Both the position numbers and the translations under genes were made by a program. Below are positions 8,725-16,815 of a stretch of DNA of 64,000 nt, in pieces. This DNA is from CAWCJL01 sp963795775 (GTDB taxonomy: Bacteria > Acidobacteriota > Terriglobia > Terriglobales > Acidobacteriaceae). The stretch lies in the NCBI GenBank assembly GCA_963795775.1, contig CAWCJL010000005.1:434001-498000 (forward strand). Direction: 5' to 3'. The notes beneath the pieces were generated by a model. The model did no database searches, was not told the origin of the DNA, and was given only the letters and a program-made list of their open reading frames with translations. How positions within the stretch are numbered: the stretch's first letter is position 1; the number at the start of each line of letters is the position of its first letter.

Positions 8725-9159
8725 ATGACGATCGCCCGCACACTGCTCGCCACCATCCTGCTTTCCGCCTCTGCCCTGTGCTTTGGACAGAGCTACAACC
8801 GGGCCATGTCGATCACGATCCCCTTCGCTTTTCAAGCGGCCGGTAAGACCTTGCCGGCGGGGCACTATCGCGTGTCGGAGATGAACGCATATGGTCTGAT
8901 CTCGGTCCGTGACGATGCCTCGAAGCATGTCATCCTCGTCCAAACGAATAACGCGAACCATACGTCCTCACCCGCGGAGCACTCGAAGATGAGCTTTCTC
9001 CGAACCGGTGCAGAGTATCGGCTGCAGCAAGTGACCTATGCGGGTTCGAGCGCTCAATTGAAGGTCTGGCCGTCGCGCAAGGCGGAACGGGAGTTTCCGG
9101 GAGGCCTCGCATCTCAGGTCCGGACACTGGTAGCGGATTTTGATCGGTTCGATCACTAG
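8725..9159 (+). CDS. Small secreted protein of unknown function
   Basis: A 144-residue protein with a signal peptide (MTIARTLLATILLSASALCFG, cleavage near residue 21) and a compact beta-rich body. The segment IPFAFQAAGKTLPAGHYRV is typical of small exported proteins seen repeatedly in Acidobacteriota. I do not recognise a named function. The start has a strong Shine-Dalgarno (GAGGAGG). The gene stands alone between the TTCAG repeats and a terminator hairpin, so it is probably a single-gene transcription unit. The LPAGxY motif recurs in the secreted protein encoded at 10053-10601, suggesting distant relationship. Confidence 0.8.
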   Translation: MTIARTLLATILLSASALCFGQSYNRAMSITIPFAFQAAGKTLPAGHYRVSEMNAYGLISVRDDASKHVILVQTNNANHTSSPAEHSKMSFLRTGAEYRLQQVTYAGSSAQLKVWPSRKAEREFPGGLASQVRTLVADFDRFDH

Positions 9160-9178
9160 GCTGCTTTGCCAGAAGCCG

Positions 9179-9217
9179 AAACGGAGCGGTCGCATGGTGT
9201 GCGGCCGCTCCGTTCTT
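9179..9217 (+). terminator. Intrinsic terminator after the small secreted protein
   Basis: A GC-rich hairpin pairs AACGGAGCGG at 9179-9188 with CCGCTCCGTT at 9204-9213, extended by CGC/GCG next to the loop, and ends in GTTCTT. It lies 20 bp after the stop at 9159. Confidence 0.7.
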
Positions 9218-9236
9218 GCGCATAGCTTCCGGATGC

Positions 9237-9917
9237 TCATGCATGCCATACGGCAAACAAGGCGACAAGAAGGAGTGCCACAAGAAGGAGCGCCAGAATC
9301 AGCAGGGCGCCGGTGGCATGAGCAGCCGAGCGGCGCAGACGGCGGATCCTGCCCGGGGATCCGGTACTGCGGACTGAAGTATCAATGGCCTCTGAAATTG
9401 CCGACTCATTGGCTTCGGTCGCAGCGGTAGCCGGCGTGGTGGGCTGGAAGACGGCGATGGGCGCTGCCGGGATTGCTTTAGGAGGCTCTTTGTCCGCAGC
9501 AGGGTGCACGGGAGGAAAGGGGCTGACGGGGTCCGCATCGGCCACAGTGACGGGAGCAATGAAGCGGTATCCGCGGCGGGCATGCGTTTCTATGTACTTC
9601 GGCCGTTCCGTCGAGTCGCCCAGCGCTTGCCGGAGCTTCCGGATCGCGGTGTTCAGACCCATATCGAAATCGACAAAAGTGTCCGCTGGCCAGAGTTCCC
9701 GAGAGAGCTGCTCCCGCGTGACGAGCTGGCCCGGGCGATCGAGCAACGCGACGAGGATCAGCATCGGCTGGTTCTGCAGGTGCACCCGGCGGCAATTCCG
9801 GCGCAGTTCGCTCAAATGAGGAGTAAGTTCGAATGGACCAAACCGGAAGACACGGTCGGAGCGAATTGGAGATGCGGAAGACGGCATGCGTCGCCCTGCC
9901 GGAGGTGAAGCGATCAT
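9237..9917 (-). CDS. Winged-helix (OmpR/CadC-type) regulator with C-terminal membrane anchor
   Basis: This 226-residue protein has an N-terminal Trans_reg_C domain (residues about 20-118). It shows FRFGPFELTPHLSELRR, the alpha-loop LVTREQLSRELWP, the recognition helix DMGLNTAIRKLRQALGD and the wing YIETHARRGYRFI. A Pro/Ala-rich linker (120-195) leads to one hydrophobic helix (GALLILALLLVALLLVALFAV) only two or three residues from the C-terminus. The layout is ToxR/CadC-like, but no periplasmic sensing domain remains. It probably binds DNA at the membrane, perhaps at the TTCAG repeats 600 bp away. A second ATG at 9887 is possible. Confidence 0.85.
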   Translation of the reverse strand: MIASPPAGRRMPSSASPIRSDRVFRFGPFELTPHLSELRRNCRRVHLQNQPMLILVALLDRPGQLVTREQLSRELWPADTFVDFDMGLNTAIRKLRQALGDSTERPKYIETHARRGYRFIAPVTVADADPVSPFPPVHPAADKEPPKAIPAAPIAVFQPTTPATAATEANESAISEAIDTSVRSTGSPGRIRRLRRSAAHATGALLILALLLVALLLVALFAVWHA

Positions 9918-10052
9918 AGCGCGCCGGGCGAGCTTTGGGACGGATGAAAGTTACTGGCCGCGCACGCGGTATTGGACCGGAGGCGGATCAGGCTCCTGCT
10001 GCGGGCCGGTCTTGGTCACCGTTTCGAGATGGCGTAGCTATCTGCCAAGGTT

Positions 10053-10601
10053 CTAGCGAGCCTCCAGAGTGTACGGGAAGGCGAATCGCCCGATCTGAAT
10101 GATGGACTTTGGCTCGTCCCCGGCGGAGTGGGGCGGCCAGATGCGGAAGCTTTCTACGCGCGTAACGGAAGGGCTGCGAGTTGCGTCCACCTGCCCCAGC
10201 GGCTTACCGGTTGAGGCCTGATAGAAACTCACCCGGAGGGCATCCTGCGAACGCGTCCAGCCGAAGACGTACTCCCCCGCGGGAAGCTGCAGCGACCCCA
10301 CGCGGATCGGCACCTGCGTCAGGAAAAAGTGCGAGTACTTGCCTTCGGCGGAATAGCCGGCCGTGATCATCACCACGCCCGCGACGAAATGACCCTTCCC
10401 GTCAGTAATGCCCGAGGCGGTGCGGAACTCCGTCTCAATGCGTTCGGAGATGACCGGCGCGCGGGCAGGGATCACGGTCTTGAGCTCGTCTTCCGTGGCG
10501 GCGCGCCACTGGGTCTGCGCGTACAAAGACGCGGGAAGCAGGACGGCAACGCCGGCGAGCAGGACGCAGGTGCGCACGAAGGAGCGGCGGTCAGTCTTCA
10601 T
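10053..10601 (-). CDS. Secreted protein of unknown function in a two-component operon
   Basis: A 182-residue protein beginning MKTDRRSFVRTCVLLAGVAVLL, an export signal with a twin-arginine-like start, cleaved near SLYAQT. The mature part contains VRVGSLQLPAGEYVFGW-like beta segments and no cysteines or catalytic motif that I recognise. It overlaps the 3' end of the response-regulator gene by 11 bp and is therefore translationally coupled to the two-component system upstream. It may be a co-regulated output or accessory protein. The ATG at 10601 was chosen over the upstream in-frame start at 10673 because it begins the export signal. Confidence 0.78.
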   Translation of the reverse strand: MKTDRRSFVRTCVLLAGVAVLLPASLYAQTQWRAATEDELKTVIPARAPVISERIETEFRTASGITDGKGHFVAGVVMITAGYSAEGKYSHFFLTQVPIRVGSLQLPAGEYVFGWTRSQDALRVSFYQASTGKPLGQVDATRSPSVTRVESFRIWPPHSAGDEPKSIIQIGRFAFPYTLEAR

Positions 10602-11223
10602 CAAAATGGACAATGCCTCGCTGGAGTGCAGTGGTGGCAGCCTGGGTTCGGTCACTGACACCGAGTTTTCCAAGCAGGCTGTTGATGTGGGTCTTCACGG
10701 TGGCCTCGGAGATAAACAACGCGCTCGCGATCTCCTTATTGCTGTTGCCGCTCACGATTAAGCGGAGCACGTCGGTTTCGCGATCCGTCAACGCCGGCCC
10801 GTTCATGCGTTCGGCCAGGCGCACCGCGACCGGTCCGGGGATGCGGGATTTGCCGCTGTGCACTGCGCGGATGGCGGCGAGCAGTTCTTCCGTATCCATA
10901 CCCTTGAGCAGATAACCGCGTGCGCCGGCCTGCAGCGCGCGGTAGATGTCCTCGTCGCCGTCAAAGGTAGTGAGCACGATGATGCGAGCGGCGGGGAACT
11001 CTGCGCGGATCTGCGCGGTGGCCTCCACCCCGTTGCCGCCGTTCATGCGCAGATCCATTAGCGTGACGTCCGGCTGATGCTGGCGAAACAGCGCCAGCGC
11101 TTCGCGCCCGTCGGAAGCCTCGGCTACTACCCGCATATCCGGAACTGTCTTGAGCAGCGCGACCAGGCCCTGGCGCACTATGTGGTGATCGTCTACGACC
11201 ATCAGTTGGATCGGCGCGCTCAT
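10591..11223 (-). CDS. NarL/FixJ-family response regulator
   Basis: A 210-residue regulator with a receiver domain (IQLMVVDDHHIVRQGL, phospho-Asp in DVTLMDLRMNG, Thr in IIVLTTFDGD, Lys in GYLLKGM). A LuxR-type helix-turn-helix follows (LTDRETDVLRLIVSGNSNKEIASAL, then ATVKTHINSLLGKL). It should be phosphorylated by the HisKA_3 kinase encoded 16 bp upstream and act as a transcription factor. The start at 11223 (MSAPIQ) was chosen because longer in-frame sequence lies inside the kinase gene. All residues needed for phosphotransfer are present. Confidence 0.94.
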   Translation of the reverse strand: MSAPIQLMVVDDHHIVRQGLVALLKTVPDMRVVAEASDGREALALFRQHQPDVTLMDLRMNGGNGVEATAQIRAEFPAARIIVLTTFDGDEDIYRALQAGARGYLLKGMDTEELLAAIRAVHSGKSRIPGPVAVRLAERMNGPALTDRETDVLRLIVSGNSNKEIASALFISEATVKTHINSLLGKLGVSDRTQAATTALQRGIVHFDED

Positions 11224-11239
11224 GGGGTGTGCTCGGACT

Positions 11240-14200
11240 TCATGGTATATCGGCGCGGACGGTAATGCGCGTTCCCGTGCCGGGCTTGCTCTCAATATGG
11301 AGCCGGGCCCCGATGGCGGCGGCGCGCTCCCGCATGCCCTGCAGTCCGAAGTGGCCCGCCCCCGCGAAGGCTTCCGGATCGGGTACAAAGCCCCGGCCAT
11401 CGTCCGCCACCGTGAGCTGCAGCGACCGCGCAGCATAGGAAAGCGTGAGTTCCAGGCGCGTGGCGGACGCATGGCGTGCAGCGTTCTGCGCGGCCTGAGT
11501 GGCGATGCGCGCCAACTCGTCTTCCACCCGGGCGGGTGCCGTGCGGTAAGCGCCGTTCACCTGGAAGCTGAACTGCAGGCCGGCCGCTGTGGCGATCTCC
11601 CGCACACTCCGGCTAAGGCGCGCCGGCAGGTCGTTGCCGCCTGCGGTTGCGGAGCGCAGGTTCCAAATGGAGCTGCGCGCCTCCGCCAGGCTGTTCTTTA
11701 CCAGGGTGCGGGTCGCGTCCAGTTGGGCGCGTGCTGCCTCTGCCGATGAGGAGAGCAGTCGCGAGGCGAGCTCCAGTTGCACACTGATGGCGACGATGTC
11801 CTGCGCCAGCGTGTCGTGGATCTCCCGCGCGATGCGGTTGCGTTCGCCGAGCACGGCGCTGAAGCGCTGTTCCACGGCGCGCACGCGGAGACGATAGAGC
11901 GCATAGGCGCATCCGGCCAGTCCGAGGGCCAGCAGCGTGTAAAACCACCAGGTCTGGTAATAGTGCGGCTCGACGGAGAATTGGATGGCCGCGCCCGTCT
12001 CGTTCCACACGCCGTCATTGTTGGCCGCCAGCACGCGGAAGGTATAGTGTCCCGGCGGAATATTGGTGTAGTAGGCGGTGCGGCGCGTACCGGCGTCGAT
12101 CCAGTGCTTGTCGAACCCCTGCATTTGGTAGCGATAGTGCACCTTGGCCGGCGCGGTAAAACTCAGCCCCGCATAGTGGAACGCGAGCCGCGTGCGATCC
12201 GGAGGTACGCGGAAGGGCGCGGTCGTAGACACCGGCTGCTCGTCCACGCTGACCTCTTCAATCGCTACCGGCGGGACGAGGCGGTTTTCCCGAAGCGCCT
12301 CCGCGTCCACCATGCTGAGCCCTTTCAGCGTCGCGAACCAGAGTTCGCCGCGCGGCCCACGTGCGGCCGCGGGATGGCCGCTGGAGCACTCCGGTACCAG
12401 CATCCCGTCGGAGACACCGTATGCCGCGACGCGCAGCGGATGCCGCTTGTCGGCCGCGTAGGCATTGAGGTCTGCGATGGCAACGCGGAAAATCCCACTC
12501 GCAGTTCCCAGCCAGAGCCGTCCGCTGCCGTCTTCCAGAATGGAAGAGATGGCTTGGGGCAGGCCCGTCTCCTGGGGCGCATAGGCGCTGATGTGCCCCT
12601 CGACCAGGCGATAGAGCCCACCGCCGCTGGTGCCGATCCACAGCGTGCCGTCGGCCTGCTGATAAAGCGCAGTGACGATTACAGAAGCAAGCCCTTGCGC
12701 CTGGGCATAAGTCGTGACGTGGCCAGCGCGGTCCAGGTGAACCAGGCCGTCGAGCGTACCGGCCCAGATTGCGCCCGGATGCTGCCGGTCTTCGGCGAGC
12801 GCGCCCACCACGTCGCTGGGCAGTCCTTCGTTCCGGCCGAATATATCGATGTGGCTATCCGCGGTCCTCGTGCCGGGGAGCCAGTGGGCCAGTCCGTGCC
12901 GCGTGCCGATCCACAGCTCGTTGCCGCCGCTCGCGAGCAGGGAGCGAATAAAATCATCGGGCAGGCCCTCTGCAGACGTCATGCGCGTCAGCTTCCCGTT
13001 CTTGAGCAGATCGAGCCCATCCGGTGTGCCGATGGCAAGCGTGCCGTCTGCGGATTCGGCCAGGGCCAGCACCGTATTGCTGGAAAGCCCGGTGCCGGCA
13101 TCGCGGGCCACCGTAAAGGCTGCGCCCGTCGAGCGGCTGAGCCCGGCGCCGCTGGTGCCCACCCATATGGTGTTATCGCGGCCGGCATAGACGGACCGCA
13201 GCGCGTTGCTCGGCAGCCCGTCCGCCACAGTGTAGGTGGTGAAGGTACGATCGCGCAGCACTGTCAGTCCACCGGCGTCCGTCCCCAGCCACACGTCGCC
13301 TTCGCGGTCCTGCGCCAGCGTGAGCACCGGTCCGGAGCCTTCGCCGAGATCCAGTGCCTCGAGCCTGCCGCGGAAAAGCCGCGCCGCACCATGTTCCGTG
13401 CCGATCCAGAGAGCGCCATCGCTATCTTCGAGCGCAGTGGTCACGCGGTTATCCGGCAGCCCGTCTTTGGTGGTCAACAGCGAGAAGGCCTCCCGCGAGG
13501 ATGCGTCCGGATGGAGTACGCCGAGGCCGCTCGAGGTCCCTAGATAAACCGCGCCTCCTCGCGAGGCCAGCACTGTCGTGATCTCAAGGCCCGCCGGCAG
13601 TGTCTTCGCGCTCCGCGCATGCCCGCGCAGACGGAAGAGCCGTCCGCGCCCGCCCGCCAGGACCTCGCCGTCGCCGGCGACCGTAACCGCTGACGCCGGC
13701 GCTGGAAGAGGCTCCGTAGCTACGAGACCGCCGGGCGAGAGGTGCGCGAGTCCCTCCGCGGTTGCCATCCAGAGTGAGCCGTCGGGCGCCAGCGCGGCCA
13801 CCGGCTGCTCACTGCTGTTCGCCAGGGCGGGCGCGACAGGGAAGGGGTGCAGGACACCGTCGCGATAGCTGGCCACACCTTCGGCCGTCACCACCCAGCA
13901 GATGCCCTGACGGGCACACAGCACGCGCAGCACAGCGTTGCCCGGCAGGCCATTGCTTGCTGTCAGCAGAGTCCATTGCCCGGAGTGCATGGTGAGAAGG
14001 CCTTGGGAGGTTGCGGCGAGCAGGACGCCATCGGCCGACTCCGCAAGGCCGAGGATCAGGTTGGAGCGCAGGGCAGGTGTGGTACGCGTGTCGAAAAGAG
14101 TGAAGGCCACGCCGTCAAAGCGCAGCAGCCCGCCCTCGGTCCCCAGCCACAGGAATCCGGATCGCGATTGGAGGATGGCGTGTACTGTGTTCTGCGGAAG

Positions 14201-14353
14201 CCCGCTCCCCGTTTGCCAGTTCTGCCGGCCGTAGCTGCGCAGCGGTTTCGTATCGTCCAGCGCCCGGAGCAGCGGCGTGGCCACGAAGCTTACGCCAATG
14301 AGCAACGCGAACAGGAAGGCGCAAATGCGCCGTTTCCGCAGGAATGGGAGCAT
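11240..14353 (-). CDS. Sensor histidine kinase with two-component-regulator beta-propeller
   Basis: A 1037-residue membrane kinase. An N-terminal signal/anchor is followed by about 700 residues of Reg_prop repeats (recurring xLWIGTxxGL units such as GFLWLGTEGGLLRF and ALWIGTEHGAARL), forming a large periplasmic propeller pair. A Y_Y_Y domain follows (YRYQMQGFDKHWIDAG, then IPPGHYTFRVLAAN), then one membrane helix (WWFYTLLALGLAGCAYALY). The kinase core is HisKA_3 with REIHDTLAQ and a HATPase_c domain (NAARHA, DDGRGF, GHFGLQGMRERA). This architecture is linked to carbohydrate sensing in Bacteroidetes and is common in Acidobacteriota; the ligand here is unknown. The cognate regulator gene follows after 16 bp. 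Confidence 0.93.
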   Translation of the reverse strand: MLPFLRKRRICAFLFALLIGVSFVATPLLRALDDTKPLRSYGRQNWQTGSGLPQNTVHAILQSRSGFLWLGTEGGLLRFDGVAFTLFDTRTTPALRSNLILGLAESADGVLLAATSQGLLTMHSGQWTLLTASNGLPGNAVLRVLCARQGICWVVTAEGVASYRDGVLHPFPVAPALANSSEQPVAALAPDGSLWMATAEGLAHLSPGGLVATEPLPAPASAVTVAGDGEVLAGGRGRLFRLRGHARSAKTLPAGLEITTVLASRGGAVYLGTSSGLGVLHPDASSREAFSLLTTKDGLPDNRVTTALEDSDGALWIGTEHGAARLFRGRLEALDLGEGSGPVLTLAQDREGDVWLGTDAGGLTVLRDRTFTTYTVADGLPSNALRSVYAGRDNTIWVGTSGAGLSRSTGAAFTVARDAGTGLSSNTVLALAESADGTLAIGTPDGLDLLKNGKLTRMTSAEGLPDDFIRSLLASGGNELWIGTRHGLAHWLPGTRTADSHIDIFGRNEGLPSDVVGALAEDRQHPGAIWAGTLDGLVHLDRAGHVTTYAQAQGLASVIVTALYQQADGTLWIGTSGGGLYRLVEGHISAYAPQETGLPQAISSILEDGSGRLWLGTASGIFRVAIADLNAYAADKRHPLRVAAYGVSDGMLVPECSSGHPAAARGPRGELWFATLKGLSMVDAEALRENRLVPPVAIEEVSVDEQPVSTTAPFRVPPDRTRLAFHYAGLSFTAPAKVHYRYQMQGFDKHWIDAGTRRTAYYTNIPPGHYTFRVLAANNDGVWNETGAAIQFSVEPHYYQTWWFYTLLALGLAGCAYALYRLRVRAVEQRFSAVLGERNRIAREIHDTLAQDIVAISVQLELASRLLSSSAEAARAQLDATRTLVKNSLAEARSSIWNLRSATAGGNDLPARLSRSVREIATAAGLQFSFQVNGAYRTAPARVEDELARIATQAAQNAARHASATRLELTLSYAARSLQLTVADDGRGFVPDPEAFAGAGHFGLQGMRERAAAIGARLHIESKPGTGTRITVRADIP

Positions 14354-14456
14354 GGTGGGCGACAAGGGAATACTACACAACCGGCTGGCGCGCTTTGTCT
14401 TTGTCCCCACGCTTCCGCGAAGGGAGTACTCTGTTGGGTTTAGCGGGAGGAAGGCA

Positions 14457-15524
14457 ATGGTGCGAGGTCGCAAATTGAGTGGAGTGTGGAGGGGGCTGGC
14501 GCTCCTGTCCACATTTGCCGGCGCGCTGATGGCGCATGCGGTAAACACGGGCAAGCTGCAGGTCTACTTCATCGACGTGGAAGGCGGCCAATCGACGCTG
14601 TTCGTGGAGCCGAGCGGCGAGTCGGTGTTGATCGACACGGGCTGGCCCGACAACGGCGGCCGCGACGCCGACCGGATTGTTGCGACGGCGAAGCGGGCTG
14701 GCGTGCACAAGCTCGATTATGTGCTGATCACGCACTTCCACGTGGATCACGTGGGCGGATTCCCTCAACTGCTCGACCGCATACCGATCGGTACGGTGAT
14801 CGACCACGGCCCGAACCGCGAGACCACCGATGCCGATACTGTGCACGGATGGGAGGCATATCAGAAGATTCTCGCGAAGGGTGGGATCCACCGCATCGTG
14901 CCCAAGCCGGGGGACGTGCTGCCTTTCAAAGACATGAAAGCCACCGTGGTGAGTGCGGATGGAAAACTGCTTGATCACGCGTTGCCGGGGGGCGGCGCCC
15001 CCAATCCGTTCTGCGCGCAATCGGAAAAACGTCCTGCCGACCAGACGGAGAACTCGCGCTCGCTTGGCATCGAAATCGACTTTGCTCAGGCGCGGCTGCT
15101 CGATCTCGGCGACCTTACCTGGGACAAGGAGATGGAACTGATGTGCCCGGTGAACAAGCTGGGGCACATCGACGCGCTCATCGTTTCGCACCACGGCTGG
15201 TATCAATCCAGCAGCCCGGCGTTGGTGGATGCGATCACGCCGGTGATCGCCATCATGGATAACGGCGCGACCAAGGGCGGCTCTACCCCGACCCTCGTGA
15301 CCTTTGCGCACGACCCCGGCTTGCGGCAGTTATGGCAGCTTCATTACTCCGAAGAAGGAGGCTCGGCGCATAATGTCGCACCGGCATACATTGCAAACCT
15401 GAAAGCGCCGGATGCGAAAGCGCCAGATGCAGGTTATGGTTTGAAGCTGACGATCGGCGATGGGCAGATGGCGCTGCTCAATGAGCGCACGGGCATAACG
15501 AAGAATTATCCTGTGCAGCACTGA
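14457..15524 (+). CDS. Exported MBL-fold (ComEC-Rec2-like) metallo-hydrolase
   Basis: A 355-residue protein with an N-terminal hydrophobic signal (GLALLSTFAGALMAHA) and a metallo-beta-lactamase fold starting LQVYFIDVEGGQSTLFVEPSGES. The zinc motif is THFHVDHVGG, with further ligands likely in VIDHGP, LGDLTWD and VSHHGWYQS. The order is closest to the ComEC/Rec2 MBL subgroup, here as a stand-alone secreted enzyme. Substrate is unknown. The ATG at 14457 has GGGAGGAAGG just upstream; longer ORF sequence overlaps the divergent kinase gene. The 103-bp gap to that gene holds both promoters. Confidence 0.85.
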   Translation: MVRGRKLSGVWRGLALLSTFAGALMAHAVNTGKLQVYFIDVEGGQSTLFVEPSGESVLIDTGWPDNGGRDADRIVATAKRAGVHKLDYVLITHFHVDHVGGFPQLLDRIPIGTVIDHGPNRETTDADTVHGWEAYQKILAKGGIHRIVPKPGDVLPFKDMKATVVSADGKLLDHALPGGGAPNPFCAQSEKRPADQTENSRSLGIEIDFAQARLLDLGDLTWDKEMELMCPVNKLGHIDALIVSHHGWYQSSSPALVDAITPVIAIMDNGATKGGSTPTLVTFAHDPGLRQLWQLHYSEEGGSAHNVAPAYIANLKAPDAKAPDAGYGLKLTIGDGQMALLNERTGITKNYPVQH

Positions 15525-15695
15525 GGCACTGTTCACGGGGCTGTCATGCAGCGAGTGTGTGAAATCAATGGGCGAGAACTGTTTTTCAGACAGCGCAATA
15601 TTTCTTGCAGCCCCTCGCCAGCAGAGCGGATAACGCGAGGAACATGCGTATCATCGTACACAGGCAGTAAGAATCCAGGTGAGGAGAGGCTCGTG

Positions 15696-16796
15696 ATGCG
15701 ATGTGGTCTGGAGGCTGGCCACGTTGAAAGCGGGGAGCCGCCAGCAGCAGCGCGGCAACGTTCGCTATTCTCGGTGGTGCGTCACTTCCTTACTGTTCTT
15801 GCCGTGGCCCTCTTCGCCACGGGCGCGCAATCCGCCTGGGCGGTCAACAACAATACCAGCATCTTTTCCCCCGACTCGACGCCAGCGCACGCCATCTTCA
15901 GTCTCTCCATGTTCGTGCTGACGGTAACGGGCGCAATCTTTGTGGGCGTTGGTACGCTGTTGACCATCGCCGTGATCCGTTATCGTGTGCGGCCGGACGA
16001 CGACGGCAAGGAGCCACCGCAGGTCTTCGGGTCCAACCAGATCGAACTCTCCTGGACGCTCATCCCCGTGCTGATCGTGACCGTGCTATTCCTGGCCACG
16101 GCGCGGATGATCTTCGCCGTGCAGGACGCGCCAGAGCCGAAATCGGCGCTCGAAGTGACGGCCATCGGACACCAGTTCTGGTGGGAATTCCGCTACCCCA
16201 AGCTGGGCATCGTGACGGCGAACGAACTGCACGTCCCGGTCAGCGATCCCAAGTCCCCCACCCCAACGTTCCTCAAGCTGAGCTCTGCGGATGTGATCCA
16301 CAGTTTCTGGATACCCCGGCTGGCGGGCAAGACAGACCTGATTCCGAACAGGATCAACACCATCTGGATCGAGCCGCACAGCACGGGCCTCTTCAAGGGC
16401 CAGTGCGCACAGTTCTGCGGAACGGAGCACGCCAAAATGCTGCTCCGGGTATATGTAGAAACACCGGAGCAATTTGCTGCGTGGGTCAAATCGCAACAGC
16501 AGCCCGCGGTCGAAGACCCGGCGGTTGCGGTGGGGCGGCATGAGTTCGAGTCACAGGCCTGCATCAACTGCCATACCGTGACCGGAACAGTGGCAAATGG
16601 GCGCTTTGGACCGGACCTGACGCACCTGATGAGCCGCAAGACGATCGCGGCCGGAGCCGTCGATAATACCGAAGCCAACCTTGAGCGGTGGATCGAGAGC
16701 CCGGATGCTTTTAAACCGGGTTCGCTGATGCCGCCGATGCACCTGGACACAGAGCAACTCCGGGAGATCACGACTTATCTGAACACGCTTAAGTAG
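15696..16796 (+). CDS. coxB: Cytochrome c oxidase subunit II with C-terminal cytochrome c domain (caa3 type)
   Basis: The 366-residue subunit accepts electrons for the oxidase. It has an export signal, two membrane helices (residues about 55-85 and 105-130), QFWWEFRYP, and the CuA site GQCAQFCGTEHAKM with both Cys, His and Met ligands. A fused cytochrome c follows, with haem motif CINCH and axial Met in SLMPPMH. The fusion defines the caa3 form. The ATG at 15696 is preceded by GAGGAGAGG. The upstream 170 bp hold no gene and should contain the operon promoter. It leads the operon of eight genes up to ctaG. Confidence 0.95.
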   Translation: MRCGLEAGHVESGEPPAAARQRSLFSVVRHFLTVLAVALFATGAQSAWAVNNNTSIFSPDSTPAHAIFSLSMFVLTVTGAIFVGVGTLLTIAVIRYRVRPDDDGKEPPQVFGSNQIELSWTLIPVLIVTVLFLATARMIFAVQDAPEPKSALEVTAIGHQFWWEFRYPKLGIVTANELHVPVSDPKSPTPTFLKLSSADVIHSFWIPRLAGKTDLIPNRINTIWIEPHSTGLFKGQCAQFCGTEHAKMLLRVYVETPEQFAAWVKSQQQPAVEDPAVAVGRHEFESQACINCHTVTGTVANGRFGPDLTHLMSRKTIAAGAVDNTEANLERWIESPDAFKPGSLMPPMHLDTEQLREITTYLNTLK

Positions 16797-16815
16797 CAGG
16801 AAGGTGGACGGAAGC

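Noticed and set aside
10591..11472. Longer start for the response regulator at 11472
   Set aside because: The extra 83 residues lie inside the kinase gene and are not receiver-like; MSAPIQ at 11223 begins the fold.
11777..13543. 588-codon plus-strand ORF opposite the propeller kinase
   Set aside because: The minus strand encodes repeated Reg_prop units; the plus reading is Arg/His/Ala-rich and has no fold.
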